NCBI RefSeq assembly: GCF_963678635.1
Contig: NC_087063.1
Span: 56,924,759-56,988,758 of the forward strand
DNA: 64,000 bases
Source of the DNA: Symsagittifera roscoffensis
Lineage: Eukaryota > Xenacoelomorpha > Acoela > Convolutidae
Reading direction: 5' to 3'
This document shows positions 40,641 through 53,921 of the stretch, piece by piece. The notes under the pieces are model-generated. The model did no database searches. It was not told the DNA's origin and worked only from the letters and a program-made list of their open reading frames with translations. The first letter of the stretch is position 1, and each line of letters starts with the position of its first letter. A program made the position numbers and the translations under genes.

Positions 40641-41789
40641 CCAAGAATCACTTCAAAAATTACAGTCCCCGATACCTTTCCCCTAACAACTTGTTTTGAA
40701 CAAAAAATCAAATAATAAGAACAAACAGATTTGCCATAAAAGAAACAGAGAAGCGTGTTGGCCACTGAGCCTTAGAAATTATGTAAGCAACGCGTGCTTC
40801 GGGCGTGTAATGTGATTCGGAAATCACTCTCGCAAGATCACAGAGGCCATTTAGTAATCAAATTATAACGCAATGCTAGTTTTCATAAAAATCATCACAA
40901 AAAATACCTTTAGAAACTGGGAAACTTCCCCCAAATATATATTAGACCAATCTATTTCTGCGCAGAAGACAGAATTTGCCAGCTTATCATGCAGAGTTAA
41001 GTGCGTGTATCTGAAAAGATTTTTTACTGTCTTACAGAAATAATTCCTAAATTAAATCACTTATCCCGACAAAAGCTCCCTTTATTCCAAAACATGTGCA
41101 CCCGTATTGTTACTTTGCTTCAAATTTTTTATAAAAATTTTTTCTCCAACTCAAACCAGGATTAGAGTAAACCAACTAAAAAGACTCAATTCAAAAAAAA
41201 ATAAAATCGTAGGTCGATTGTTTAGATTTGAACAATTTATTTCTCTCTCTAGAGTACTTTGTTCCTCTTTTTTCCCCGGCTCAGATAGGCTTTTGAAAGT
41301 GTACTTATACCAGGCTATAAGAAATACCGCCTCCTTCAGCATAAACTAAGACATGGAAATTTTCATTTCTTTTTCCGATAAGTAAGATTAAAAACACAAA
41401 GCTGCAGCAGCTAGCCACTGAAAGGCGTTGTTTATCCATTCAAATCCAAACCAAGAAAAGAACAACAAAGACCGGAAAAATTATAACATGCCAGCGTCTG
41501 CTGGACGGCAGTCGAAAAAGAATCTAAACAGTTTTTCAAGAGCCTTGTAAAACAAGACTGATGTTTACCTAATATTTAACCAAGCAAGCATTTACAAAGC
41601 TGATCCGTACATTAAGGCGATGTGTGACCCCATGTTTTCGCGAATACGTCATCTGAATACTAAGGTTTAACCTGTATCAATATGAATTCAGTCAGTCCCG
41701 CACTACAACGGTCGAAGGTCATGGTTTAAACAGCAAGCTTTGATACATTATCAAGAAAAACATGTTTAATAGTATGCCACACAAGCAGC

Positions 41790-41825
41790 ACAGAGGCGAA
41801 GCGGTGCTTCGCAACACTTGCGATA
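41790..41825. repeat. Palindromic repeat element, copy 1
   Basis: ACAGAGGCGAAGC then GGT then GCTTCGC and ACACTTGCGATA. A 7-bp stem with a 3-nt loop. Near-identical copies are at 51487, 53853 and 55824. Confidence 0.6.
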
Positions 41826-42539
41826 CACTTAAAACATTGCATTACAAGATATTGATAGACAAGAAGGAAGTAAATTTTTAGAGATAATAAGCTTAAAAAA
41901 TATTTCAAAAAACGTTATCTACAAAACTTTCAAAACAGCCTTAACAAATATTGCGAATCAATGGACGAGCGTCGACCAAGGTAAAAAAACAAGCGTCGAC
42001 TCTCATTAAGCCGAAAACGAAATTGTAGTGAAAAAAATTTCAAGCTATAAAGTTTTTAAACTCAAAATTTCAAGACTCACCCCTCTTCAAACAGGCAAAA
42101 GCATTTAATCTATCGTCCATGAAACTACCCAGCATAAGTTGACTACGACAATAAAGCATAAGCCAAACCCATGTTAACGAAAAAAAACTATGAAAAATCG
42201 GAGTTGGAAAATTACCAACTACAGAATAACTTACAATTATAGATAAAATTAGAGACCCAGCTATAGCTGGAGGTTACCTGTTTGATATTTTTAGAACAAG
42301 TTTCACTGATGTGGGATGAAATTCGTAACTTTCGGAAATTTCAAGAACCCACAAAAGCTTTATTTGATTCTCTACTAAAATAAGTGATTTGCAGCTCGTG
42401 AAGGGGAGATACTAATTACCTGTTCCTTCAATTAAACTCAAAATAAAAATGTGTACGGTAGTGGACTTTTCCCGCCAACCTGTTCATTTGATCGAACCCT
42501 AGACTGCAAAGCCAATTAAACCGAGAAGATCCAAAACCT

Positions 42540-43370
42540 GTTGCTAAATCTCAGATCTGCCAGGGTAGTTTTTAGAAGTAAAAATTTGTCCAAATTTTAC
42601 CGTTGATATGCAAGGCAGCTTGCTTCAATCCTTTCTTTTGATTGATCCCAAAATCTTGACTTCCGAGAGTTTCGAGAAAAATAAAAAAAGTTTTAATAAA
42701 CCGTAAAAAAATCAAATATTTGTCTTTTCTGAGGACCGCTTCTTTTTGCGCAAGAAACATTAGGCAGGGAAGCTTCACACCTTTTTCTTTGGATGCATCC
42801 CAAAATATAAACGAAGGTCAAAAAACGAAAATTTTACATATCATAGGACGATAATTTTATGTAGAAAAAAGTGGGGGCAACGCCACTTATACAGTACAGA
42901 GGAATTTCCATCGACCCATACTATCGATTGAACCTAAAATCTGTGATTTGCAAGAAGAGTTTTCGAGACGAGACAGATTTTCAAAAAACGGTCGAAAAAT
43001 AAACAAATTGAGTTTTCTCAGGACCATAACTTTTTGTATTAAAAAATTTGAACGTTACCGCTAATGCAGAGGAGCTTTTTACAATAATTTCTAACTGGTA
43101 AAAAATCTCGGATTTAGGAGTAATTCAGGGCCATAACATTTTTAAGTACAACCCGTGCTTTGAAAGACTGGTAACACTTTGAAATACAACCCAAAAGCTC
43201 AGATTTGCGAAGGTAGATTCTGAGAACAAGAAAAATTGGGTCAAAAGCTTCTCGCCAATTTTTTAGAAAGTGGGTCAAGGTGGAAAGAGACAAGGGGATT
43301 CTGCACGCAAACAGGGAAGTTAGCGCTGTTTCCATTGAAGTGCATTTTCTGAAAATCGGCAAAGTAATTT
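42540..43370. repeat. Diverged tandem repeat region
   Basis: A unit of about 180-220 bases recurs with the landmarks CTCAGATTTGC, GGTAGTTTTTGAGAA, GAGTTTTCTGAGGACCATAA and GTTACCGCTAATGCAGAGGA at about 42550, 42730, 42945, 43010 and 43200. A single copy of the same unit lies at 52230-52330 and again at 56550-56660. Strongly diverged, non-coding. Confidence 0.45.
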
Positions 43371-43587
43371 TTGAGAAAAACTAAAAACTAAAAATTTTTC
43401 ATAATACCTGTTCATATCAAGCAATAACTGTTCGAATCAAAACTAAAACCCCAAGCTTTAAAAGAAACTGCTCTAAAAGGGTACCAGAAAAAAATTTGCA
43501 TTTGAAAAAAATGGAGAATCAGCCGACAAAAATTAGGACGAAAAACACAAATCCTAAAAAAAAATGAAAAAAAATCAACACATGACA

Positions 43588-43910
43588 TGGACGCAAGTAA
43601 ACATGTTAACCCAACTAGAGAAAACTGGATCAACAAGTGAAGATTTTATTCCACTGGAAATCTAAAAACTAAATCTAAATAGCACTTGCCCCCACTAAAA
43701 ATCATTCACGTTTTTTTGCTCCATTTCCACGTTCGTACTTGGAGAGTGCTATTTACGTCACTTTCAGCAGATGAATTTCAATTGAACTCAAAAACTGCAT
43801 TATACCTAAGTGCATCAATACTTTAAGACATTTTCCTGAAAAAAAGTAAGCAAGACCAATATAAGAGTCTTCACTACGTTCATTAGTCTTAATAATTGAA
43901 AAAAAATAAG
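43588..43910 (+). repeat. Interspersed repeat R1, copy d
   Basis: Starts ATGGACGCAAGTAAACATG, continues GAGAAAACTGGATCAAC and ends AAGAGTCTTCACTACGTTC. Confidence 0.6.
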
Positions 43911-44690
43911 TACAAACTCACATGAACTAAGAAATAGTTCATTCGCATTTTCAAGAAATTGAGCATGCCACTTGAAATGAGCATAACAGCATAATTTGTA
44001 AGAAAAGTATTTTACGGGAAAACAGTCTAGTTCACGATTACAAGTCACTGCACAAGCATTCTGGAATAGTTCTTGTAGTTTCTCGCATTCCTGAATAGAA
44101 AAAATCGAATCATAAAGCAAAAATAGAAGTGCGTTTTTTTCCGTCGCTAGGCACGGTTATAAGGTGGCATTGATTTAAACTTCGAACACATTGCTGACAC
44201 TGCATTTTGCATACATTCACTGCACTTTGCTCCGCGTCGAAGAGGAGGTAGCCATATTAAAATAATTATCGCGAGAATTGATGTACCCAGAGTTTAAAGC
44301 GAACCAAGTTGCCCTCGCAGCTTGGTTCGAATTTTGAAGAAAGTTAAAAACTGCGGAGTCAACGGGTTTTGCACGTTGGCCTATGGCTGCTTAGGCACCT
44401 GCATTCAAATACAAATAAACAGCAACGAATTCCTTTTAACTGACCGGATATAGCTCATGTAGTTTAATAACGCATGGAAATCTTCAGTGAGAAGTATGAA
44501 TGAAAGGCTCTTATCCACTTGCCCCCACATTTCAAATTTTTAATTTTCTTAGTTATTTTACGTATCATTATGGCGATGATAATCCAATGGAAAGTACGAA
44601 GAACTAGCCTATTGACAATAGCTAGTTTGTTCACCATGCTAATTTTCATTGCGTTATGACAGAAACATGAAATTCGAATTTTGGAGAAAA
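43911..44690. other. No recognised features
   Basis: AT-rich non-coding DNA between two R1 copies. Nothing supported. Confidence 0.5.
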
Positions 44691-44694
44691 AAAT

Positions 44695-45012
44695 TGATGA
44701 CATTAAAGCTCTTTGACTTTCACGAACAACTCATATTTGAATAAACTAACCCAAATTGAGAAAACTGGTTCAATAGGTGAAATGTTTCTTTCGCTTGGTA
44801 ATCTGATAAATAAATTCCATTTTCGAACTATGAAATCGATCATTTTTTTCGTGACTATACATTTTAGTTGTTCGATAGTAGAGTTTGTCTTACTTTTAAC
44901 AAAGAAACTGAGCTAGAAAAATCAAAGCCAAACCGCGAAAAATCAAAATTAAGCGTGAACAAAGTTTAAAACTTTTTGATGAAAAAAAATCACCAAGACT
45001 TACATAAGAGTA
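44695..45012 (+). repeat. Interspersed repeat R1, copy e
   Basis: Begins at TTAAAGCTCTTTGACTTTC and includes GAGAAAACTGGTTCAATAG and the ATCATTTTTTTCGTGAC box. Its TTACATAAGAGTAC end is followed at once by the MITE at 45023, which landed in the repeat's tail. Confidence 0.6.
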
Positions 45013-45022
45013 CTTTACGATC

Positions 45023-45436
45023 CAGGGGCGGATCTAGGATTTTCTCGAGGGGGGGGGCGGATTTTCAAAAAATTTTCGAAAATTTTGACGACCTTTTTTT
45101 TTTTTAGGTCTCTCCCAAAGCAGTAAAAAGACCCTGTTTTGGCCAAATTTTCTGCGCCGCAGGCAATTTTCTGAAAAAACAGGTCAAAAAAGCCGTTTTT
45201 GGGCACTTTTTGGAAAATTTTGACAAAAAAAACGCGTTTTTTTGGCGCGCGCTCCCCCTCAAAACTAGTATATATTGGCGCCGAAGGCGCCTTTAGAAAA
45301 ATTTTAGGGTCGGTCGGCCAAAAATGGATTTCTTAAAAAGTACCAAAGGGGGGACCCTTTGGGTTGGCAGGGGTTCGAATCCCTGAGGGGGGGGGGGGGG
45401 CGTCCAACCCCCGCCCCCCCTCTAAATCCGCCCCTG
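45023..45436. mobile_element. hAT-type MITE with perfect 8-bp target duplication
   Basis: 414 bp with terminal inverted repeats CAGGGGCGGATCTAG and TCTAAATCCGCCCCTG. It is flanked by TTACGATC on both sides (45015-45022 and 45437-45444). An 8-bp duplication and CAGGGG ends are typical of the hAT superfamily. The inside is non-coding and contains the GGGGGGACCCTTTGGGT and GGCGCGCGCTCCCC segments shared with the copies at 26667 and 30893. Confidence 0.88.
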
Positions 45437-46165
45437 TTACGATCATTACTTGAAAAAAACGTTTCAAATTGAATTTAAAAAAAACGCAATTGAAAAAATT
45501 GACATAGACAATAAACTTCAGGTAGAAACAACCAGCTGTTTACTAAATAGAGGTTTTGTAAATAACCCATAAGCTGATAATAAAGCTCTATTTCCATTTT
45601 GTTTTGTTTCAAAACTGAAAAAATGACGTTGGCAATTTGTTAAATCATCCAAGCTTAATCTCAATAAGAGGTGTCAGGATAATCCATAGACAAATAAGCA
45701 AAATCTCCAATTCGGGGAAAGGTAAAATATACGTACTTGACTTCTTAAAACCAATCGCAAACAATTATAATGAAGTTTGACATCCGTTTCCTCAAAGTTT
45801 GTAGAAAATCTTTATAATTTGTACCAGAGAAAGCATCGATATTCTGCCTGAAAAAAATGCATCTGAAGACGGGGCGGTTTTCTAGTAATTTCGAGTAGAC
45901 TAGTTTTAGGGATAGCCATTTGGTTTTTTAATCTATACTTCTGTCAGTCCCCATTTTACAAAAAATCGGCGATGTTCAATAAACCGCGAAAGCTTGAAGC
46001 CAAAATTGCATCAGAATTACGTAACATCAGCAAACAACAGTGAGCCTCCGTGGTTATGTTGCATAAGAATATTAATTTTCCTCTTATTGTAATGGTAACC
46101 CTATTTTATAATTTAAGCGTGCTGGCCTACTTTTAAACAGCCAACTGACACTTGGAAAAGAGTAT

Positions 46166-46500
46166 TGAACGCTAGGAAACAGAAAAAAACTGACACATTT
46201 CGAAGAATAAATAATAATTTCTTAAAGCTCTTCGAATTTCACAAACTAATTATGATTGACCCTGATAATTAAATTCAATTTCGGAATTAGAAGTCGATCA
46301 TGCTTTTCGTGATCTTGACACTTTTGCTGTTCAAAGTGGAAGTTGCCTTCCTTTTAATAAAGGAAAAAAGTGACCTTGAAAAGAAATCAAAAGTCAAACC
46401 GCGAAAAATCAAAATTTAGCGTGAACAAATTTTTTGCTGAAAAAAAAACAAAAAATCACCAAGACCTATATAAGAAGCTCGCTACGTTGATTGCTCTAAA
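46166..46500 (+). repeat. Interspersed repeat R1, copy f
   Basis: Starts TTGAACGCTAGGAAACAG, has AGAAGTCGATCATGCTTTTC and ends AAGACCTATATAAGAAGC. Confidence 0.6.
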
Positions 46501-48529
46501 AATTCATTCTTCAAAAGAGGAAAACATTGTTATAAGTCCTCTTTAGATGATTTACACCGAAAAGCGTTTTTTCATTTTCTCATATTTAGCGCAGCCGCTT
46601 TTGGAAAAACTAAGAAGCTTGCAGACCAAAAGAAGATGAACAATATATCATTATTGCGCCATTTAAATAGCAGTTTGAAAATATCCTCCTTTCAACCCAA
46701 ATCCGTCCATGGTACAATTAAAACAAAATCTTTGTACAAACAACCAAAAAAATTAGAAAATATTTTAATAATAGTTTTAAAAAAAGATAACTCTCACACG
46801 CTGCATTATGGGAAGCAAAGAATCTCGAGAAATAAATTGAGAACGAACAAAAAGTTAAAATGAAAGAGCTACATTTCGATAGATTAAATTTTCACTTCAC
46901 TTCAATAGTTTTTAAGAAAGCCGTTGTAAAGAGATTGGACTGTGAGTGATTTAAAGGCATGGATGATAACAGATAGAAAAAGGGAACAAATCTGGTAAAA
47001 ATTTGTGTCAAACAAGTTGGTCGGTACCCATGATGGAGCTTATTACTAGCTAGTAGGTAGGCGATGTTCAGCTATTAGTGGTATAGACATGAAGGTATGT
47101 GTTGTATTTTCATCAAGAACATTCTAGTAATAGTGAAGAGTGTATAATAAGTTATCTTTGAAAAGCAAAGCGGCTATTTAGGAGTGAGATGTGATGTTGA
47201 CATGGGCGATGTTTGATGTTGTAGGAATTGGGAATAATCGATTGTCAAGCAGCTCATTCAGAGAAATAACTTCTACTCTAATTGCGGGCCAGACAAGACA
47301 GGATTAGCCAAGGGAGACTGATTATTGCAAGTGGTTACTTCTTAGAACTAAATGAAAAGCAAGATTATAATAACACGCGATAATTTAACCTAAGACTTAA
47401 CGAAACCAAAACGAAAAATATCAAAAGCGTAATTTAACTTTACGAAAAAATTATCCTCAAATACGACAAAAATATCCTAGAAACCTTAGTTGCAATTGAT
47501 AAAAACATATGTGAGCAAGTTAGGCTTTGTTGCTATTCTCAAATTTCTGGAGGGTTTGTTCAGTAAATGCTGATTAGTAATATTGTGAACCAATTCGTCG
47601 TATCCCCACGATGAAAAATCAATTAAAAGCGCTCCAGCAATCACTATTTATATCTGTTTAACCTTAAGCTTCAAAACTGACGAAATTCAATTCCATTCTA
47701 GGCATTTTCAAGATTTAAACTGAAGCAACGAACTCTAGTATTTGGAAATTTTAAACTCAATCTGAACAGCAAATAATATCGGAAATACTTAAGCACCAAA
47801 TTCAAAGCAGTATGAAATAGTCTAACACTTAACGCCTCTGATAAAAAAACGGCTCCAATGGTCTGATGCGGCGAAAAAATCGATCAAAATATTCAAAGGA
47901 AATTTGAAATATCTTTGGAATTACTCAGCAAGCCTAACAACAGAAATGAACGACACTTTTTTCGTCTTTATACTTCCATTTAACTAAGAAAACATTTTCT
48001 CACTAAGACTTTTTGTGAACTTTTTAAATTTTTGAGAAATGAATATTTCCATATCAAACAGGTCTACTTAACTTCATCACAGCATAAGCAAACCTTTTCG
48101 ACCCAAGTATTTATCGGTTATCTGAACAACTGACACGTGAAATTATCTGAATTGAGGTGAGAACAACAAACTGAAATTGTAATTGGATGTTTAAATATTC
48201 ATATCCTAATTTCCAACGTTGACAAAGGATTCCACAATTTTAGCCCATGGCTACTTGAAAAAACTCGATTTCATATAAGAATGGGTGAAAAATTACCCAG
48301 TTTTAATTTGAATCGATATTGTTGCACTCGTCACACTGGCAGGTACGATTAAAATACATCAACAGGGGAGTTACCAAAAGTGACAAAAACTTCTTTAAAA
48401 ATCAATCATCTTAAAATTCCAGCTCCCATGAGGCGATTGCAAGCGCCTTTTAGGCCTTTTTAGATGCCCATCTCTCATGCATAGGCAAAAATCAAGTTTT
48501 TGGTTGCAGCCCATTATCAAAAAACTGCT
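46501..48529. other. No recognised features
   Basis: AT-rich non-coding DNA. A Lys/Asn-rich 75-codon frame at 46636-46863 is what chance gives in A-rich sequence. No gene supported. Confidence 0.5.
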
Positions 48530-49320
48530 CATTAGTTAATGCAGATACATAATCACCTCATCAAAAACCGGGGCTTGGGTAATATCATTTGGTGACCAAT
48601 AAATTGCAATTAATTGGGGGGCAATTAATTGACCCACACTTTTTCCGGTGACAGGACAAAGTATCACATACGAAAGTATCCCATAACAAAATATCCCATA
48701 CCAATATATCCCAATGGACACAATAGCCCATACCAAAATAGCCCACGTCAATTAAAATATCCCATAGAGGATTAAAAATTAATTTATGATATAGATTACC
48801 AAAGATTGGTGCAAAAAGGTAAGGGATAAATTGCCATGAAACTTGTTTTTCCAATTACGACTAAAGACAAACATGGCCAATTAATTGAAATTAATTGGAA
48901 GTTTTAAATATCTTGGCAAGTATTGAAATTAGAGTTAAGCGAGAAAGACAAGAAGTAACAACAGCTTACAAAGTTTATGGTCAATTAAATTGAGTTGATT
49001 GGCCACAAACTTAGCAAGCTGCTGTTACTTTCATTAAATGTGTCCGATTTGCTCGTTTGACCCTTCCGACTCAAGTGCTTGTTCAGCAAAGCCGGGTTTC
49101 CGTTTGGTGACTTACGACAGAGCCTCGTCGACGAATCTCGAGATGCAGCTATTTCGGAGCATGAAACATCAATTTTGTTCAACAACTGACGTTGCTAAAA
49201 CCATGAATGTTAATCGATCAATTAATTTCAAGTTACTGATAATTGACAAACATGGAGACACCAATTCAATTAATTGTCGTAACTTTCACTTTATTGACAA
49301 TTTATCTCCCAATTGACTTT
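48530..49320. repeat. AATTAATTG-rich palindromic region with 14-17-bp minisatellite
   Basis: Short palindromic pieces such as CAATTAATTG recur at about 48607, 48623, 48880, 48890 and 49265. At 48655-48775 seven imperfect units of about 14-17 bases follow the pattern AAAATATCCCATACC. Minus-strand reading of this array gives a Trp/Asp/Ile repeat that is not a real protein. Confidence 0.6.
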
Positions 49321-50004
49321 TTATCACTTAACAAATTTAAAAAATGAATAACTTCAGGTGGAATCCATCATACGCGAAGGACCAAATGCGCGAAAACAAA
49401 AATCAGCCAATCAGATATCAGTAAACTAAAATCTGGAAAGTAAACATTTCCAGGGACTGGAATATAAAAAATGCAGAAGAATACAAAATTTTCAAATTGT
49501 CCTTGACCGTCGCAAAATTCGGACAAATTTTATATTTCAAGTGTTTCGTTATGAAAGAAGCAAAATATTGCTTCATTTAATTCATTCTAATTGAATGGCA
49601 ATTGCTTTTTTTATATTGACTTTCGGCTAATTTTATTTTCGGTCTTTCGCTCACAAGTTTTTTCGCTCATTCGGTCCTTCGCGCATGAGAATAGCACCCT
49701 AACTTCTGCCAAGAAACTAAGGCGAGAAATCATCCAAAAAAAGCTGACTAAGATTGAGACCAGCATTTTTTAAACTTGACAAAAAAGCAACAGTTTAACA
49801 ATTCTGCCAAAATTCTTACAGAAACAAACAACGAAATAGTAATAATTTTGAGGGTTTTGCCACTTTTTGAAAAACTCAAAAACAGAATGAAGCACAATGG
49901 TTTTTCCTTTGGTTAATAGTGTGAACAAAATAGATATACCTTTATTATTTTTTGAATTCATTTGTAGTTTCGATTAATCGTAATAACTCCGACATTTCGT
50001 TCCA
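49321..50004. other. No recognised features
   Basis: Non-coding AT-rich DNA, nothing supported. Confidence 0.5.
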
Positions 50005-50215
50005 CAGCTTAGCTTTTTATGAACTTAAAACATTCGCTTTTCGATAGCTGAAAATTTCTTCCTTTTAACAAAACAAATGCACTGAACTTTAAAATCAAAA
50101 GTTAAACCGCCAAAAGTTAAATTTGAGCCTGAACAAGTTTTGAGACATTTCCAAGGAAAAAAAGAAAAAATCATCACGACAAATCTAAGTTCATCGACTC
50201 TTAATAATACATTTT
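50005..50215 (+). repeat. Interspersed repeat R1, copy g (3' part)
   Basis: Only the downstream half: TTCGATAGCTGAAAATTTC, AATGCACTGAACTT, AAACCGCCAAAAGTTAAA, then ATCATCACGAC and CGACTCTTAATA. Confidence 0.55.
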
Positions 50216-51028
50216 AACAAATAAGGGTTATTAGGAACCAAATTTGCTCAATTTAAAAAATGATTTTTTCAAATAGCCATCCAGCCAAGTCAACAAGTCA
50301 GGCAGCAAACCATACCGGATGTCGAGGAGTGTCACCACTCCTGTCCCCGATGAGCGTTTCCCTGTTCATTCGCCATTACTATGGGATTCTCGGTTGATTT
50401 CTTTTCCTCCCCTTACTGATATGCTAAGTTCAGGGGGTTCTCTCGTCCAAATCAGGTTACGATTTAAAGGCACTCAATCATCCATAAAAGTACCGAAGTA
50501 GTAATGTGCAGGAGTTTATCACTCTAACTAAGGCAAACTGAAGATCGAACACTGTTTAAACGCTCTCTCAAAGAAAGTGCTTGTGCAATTTAAACTACAA
50601 AAATTTCTTAAAACTCTGTCGGACTGTTGTCCTGAAACCGTCATAAAAATCATCCTGCAATAAAATAATGTCATTGATATCATAATCAAATGTTTTTCAT
50701 AAAATTGGTTATACTGTCGTTCTTTGCTTTTACAAAAAGCTAGACCAAATTTCCAACTTAACCAGTTCTTCAAAACGCTTGCATTTCATCTGTAAAACAT
50801 CACTTTTTTAACTACTCTATGAAAAAACAGCTATTCATAACAATCCACCACTTTAAGATGGCATCCGTTACATCAGCCAAACATTGAAATTAAAAAAATA
50901 TATATTCACCAAAAAATTTCTTCAAATAATTTTATTGAAAGGACATCATTTGAAGCTGAAAACAAAAAAAGCGATAAAATGATCTACAATTGAGAAATAT
51001 AGCCAATCGAAGATTGGAAAAAGAGTAA
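50216..51028. other. No recognised features
   Basis: Non-coding AT-rich DNA. A slightly GC-richer patch at 50310-50500 has an open 60-codon frame but no recognisable protein. Confidence 0.5.
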
Positions 51029-51031
51029 TGG

Positions 51032-51455
51032 ACGCAAGTAAACATGGACGCAAGTACACTGACTTTCTTGAAAAAATCACAACTTTCGAATTTCAAGGAA
51101 AAGATTAGATGCATTTTAAGCTCCTTAAATTTCTAGAACAACTTAGGATTGGCACTTTTTTGATAAGATGAACACAACTTGAAAAAAATGGATCAAGAGA
51201 AATTTTTATTCCACTTTCGAAACTAGAAATCGTTCACGCTTTTTCGCGTCATTTCCACGTTCGTATTTGGAGAAGGCTATTTACTTTCAGTATTCGCTAT
51301 TTACTTTGCATCACTTTCAGCAGAAGAATTTCAATTCAACTCAAAAAGTGCATTATTCCTAAGTGCATCAACATTTTGAGACTTTTTACTGAAAAAAAAA
51401 AACAAAAAAAATCAGCAGACCTAAATAAGAGTCTTCACTAAGTTCATTACTCTTA
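51032..51455 (+). repeat. Interspersed repeat R1, copy h
   Basis: Starts ATGGACGCAAGTAAACATGG and contains an internal duplication of a TATTTACTTTCA stretch near 51280. It ends AAATAAGAGTCTTCACTAAG. Confidence 0.6.
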
Positions 51456-52645
51456 AAACGTCCTTCAGATTGAAAAATTATTCAAAACAGAGGCGAAGTT
51501 GAGCTTCGCTCCACTTGCGATATAAAAATTATACGATGAGTACACGATGACGCTAAAAAAAATTAGCAATCAGAACTTCGAACGATGTTACTATTGAAGA
51601 AGGAAGTGGAAAAACGATTTAAAAAAATTAAAAGCAAAAAAAAGCATTTTTTCGAGTTTGAATATATTCAAGTTTTTCAAAGAGGTCCTAGTGGGGTTGA
51701 ATTTTGGCAGTCAAAAATTTGCGTCAGAGTCTTATCAATCTCAAAAGTACTGAAATTTAGAAAAAAAATCGGTGAATAAGCCGACAGAATTGAAGCCGAC
51801 ATCCAATAAGCTGAAACTTTAGTCGAAAAAACATATCACGATAGATATATCAGGACCGTGCGCAAATTAGATTAGGGCCGTAGATTGATATTTTCTTCGA
51901 AACAACCAGAAATCGAAACAACCAAAAATTGCACAATCACAAGTTGATGGCTTATTTTCAACTAAAAAATAGGTCGAAAAATTATTACTTTGAAAATTAC
52001 TGAAATAGAGAACTGTTAAAGTCAAAACGCGGGTAATTGGTCCAAAAGTTAAGCTAGGTGCAATTATTATAACAAAGTTCCGCCGCCTCAGATTTCGGAG
52101 CCACCTCAAAAATTTCCGCCACCTCGAATTCAAAAATACGTTTCGGAAAATTTCAAAAAATCGAAACCTTGACATCTCTGCGGGCTATAATTTTAAGAGT
52201 AAAAACATTTGGACATAGCTGCCACTGCAAGGAAGCGTCCCATGACTCTCTCTATTGAACCCAAAAACTCAGATTTAGAAGGGTAGTTTTTGAGAAAGTC
52301 AAAATTTTCGTAAACGTTAAAAAATTTTGGAGACGTTTTAGCCAGACGATTTCAGTGGGAAGTTAGTTTCCCACAACTCGTCTTTTGGAATTTAATAAGA
52401 AACTCAGATTTACTGATTAGAACTAAGATTTCATGGCTTAACTTGATTTTAAGACTACTATGGTTATCTTTTTAAAATCCTATTGCATAGACGCGAAGCA
52501 GCGCTTTGTAAACAACCGAGAAACCGACAAAAAGCAGCTCTAAAAATCAAACAAAAAAAGCTGAGAAATAAGCCTTGAATAATAAAATTTTTGATACGCG
52601 TCATAGTTGCATCTCCGTTCTCGAGATTAGCAGTTTAACTTACTC
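51289..52645. repeat. Segment A of the A-X-B-A'-B' duplication
   Basis: About 1357 bp, nearly identical to 55628-56982; only scattered single-base differences were seen. It includes the 3' part of R1 copy h and a palindromic GCGAAG element at 51487-51522. Confidence 0.9.
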
Positions 52646-53284
52646 GCATCCGCGCCACGGGCCTTGAAATAAGGCTAACACTAGCCACCAAAAAATCAGC
52701 TATATATGATTACAAATCCTCAACGCTATGCAGCGAATATTCCACCAAATTTAAACTAAACGCAACCACACTAACTTTGCATGTAATCAATTGAAAATCA
52801 AAATCAGAATTTTTTTTATAAATTATGCATTTGAAAAAATTTATAAAACAATTTTAATGAGAAATTTGTTATTTGAGGGCCTGAAATGAAGTTTGATGGC
52901 CTGAAATGATAAATCAAAATACATATGCATCAACTGCGTTAACTTATTACTAATCGCATGTCAAAGCAAATGCTAGTAAACTGCCAAAGCATCCTTCATA
53001 AGGCCACCTAAAGAAGCACTAACATTTGCAACTTATTTTGAAAAAGGAATGCCTTGTGGTATTACGATACGCTTCACTTAGCTATGTCATTTTCACTCAC
53101 AATTAGACAAAAAACTGAAATTTTCAAACCAGTTTTTCTCGAAATTGAGAAAATTTTGAAAAGGTACCAAATTTCGTTCAAAAAATACTGAAAAGTGAAA
53201 GAGCTTCAATATGATACATCACTGTGCCCATTCCGATGATTATTAGTGGTACCTGATTTTGAGCGGAAAACAAAAACATAGCTA

Positions 53285-53675
53285 ACTGACAGTTGGACTT
53301 GGTTAAAAAATCTCAACTTTCGAACAAATTATAGATGGGCTTAAAACTCTTTGAAATTCTAGATCAATTTATAGCTGACCCTTTTTTGACAAAATTAACC
53401 TAATTTGAGAAAACTGGATCCAGAGGTGAAATTTTTATTTTGCTGGGAAATCTGATAACTAAATCCCACTTTTGAAACCAGAAGTTGATCACATTTTTCG
53501 TGAACTTTACAATTCCCTGTTCAATAAAAGAGTTTGCCTTCCTTTTAACAATGAAAAAGCACAGAACTTTCATTCATTTGAACAAAAAAAAACGTGAACA
53601 AGTTTTAAGACTTTTTCCTTTAAAAAATCAAAGAGATCACCAAGACCTATCTAAGCAACTTAACTACTTTCATTG
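53285..53675 (+). repeat. Interspersed repeat R1, copy i
   Basis: CAACTTTCGAACAAATTATA, TTTGAGAAAACTGGATCCAG, GAAGTTGATCACATTTTTC and CCAAGACCTATCTAAGCAAC follow the family order. Confidence 0.6.
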
Positions 53676-53852
53676 CGTAAAAACGAAAAACACCCGCAAA
53701 GAAAATTCCTCCCCATTTTCAATGGTCGAAACAATAATATGTTATTTTGACCACTGTTCAAAGTAATGAGTTAATAACATTACAGCCTTGCCTTTGGCCT
53801 TGTCCAAAAGTCTTCAGTACGTTCCAATAAACTTTTGACATCAAATTTAAAC

Positions 53853-53886
53853 ACAGAGGCGAAGCAGAGCTTCGCATGACTTGCGA
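53853..53886. repeat. Palindromic repeat element, copy 3
   Basis: ACAGAGGCGAAGC, AGA, GCTTCGC, then TGACTTGCGATA. Confidence 0.55.
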
Positions 53887-53921
53887 TACAACAACATAGC
53901 CAATCGAAGATTGGAAAGAGC

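Larger units (their letters stand above)
39846..42539. other. Repeat-poor AT-rich DNA
   Basis: No gene recognised. A two-unit tandem duplication of about 40 bases with CATTTAACCCCCTCCC-type ends is at 40558-40640. A palindromic GCGAAGC/GCTTCGC element is at 41790-41825. The rest has no visible signal. It may be further proteoglycan intron. Confidence 0.5.

Noticed and set aside
48585-48854. Trp/Asp-repeat protein on the minus strand
   Set aside because: Produced by the AAAATATCCCATACC minisatellite.
49038-49316. 92-codon plus frame with Cys residues
   Set aside because: No recognisable domain, unremarkable length for this region, and it lies in the AATTAATTG repeat zone.
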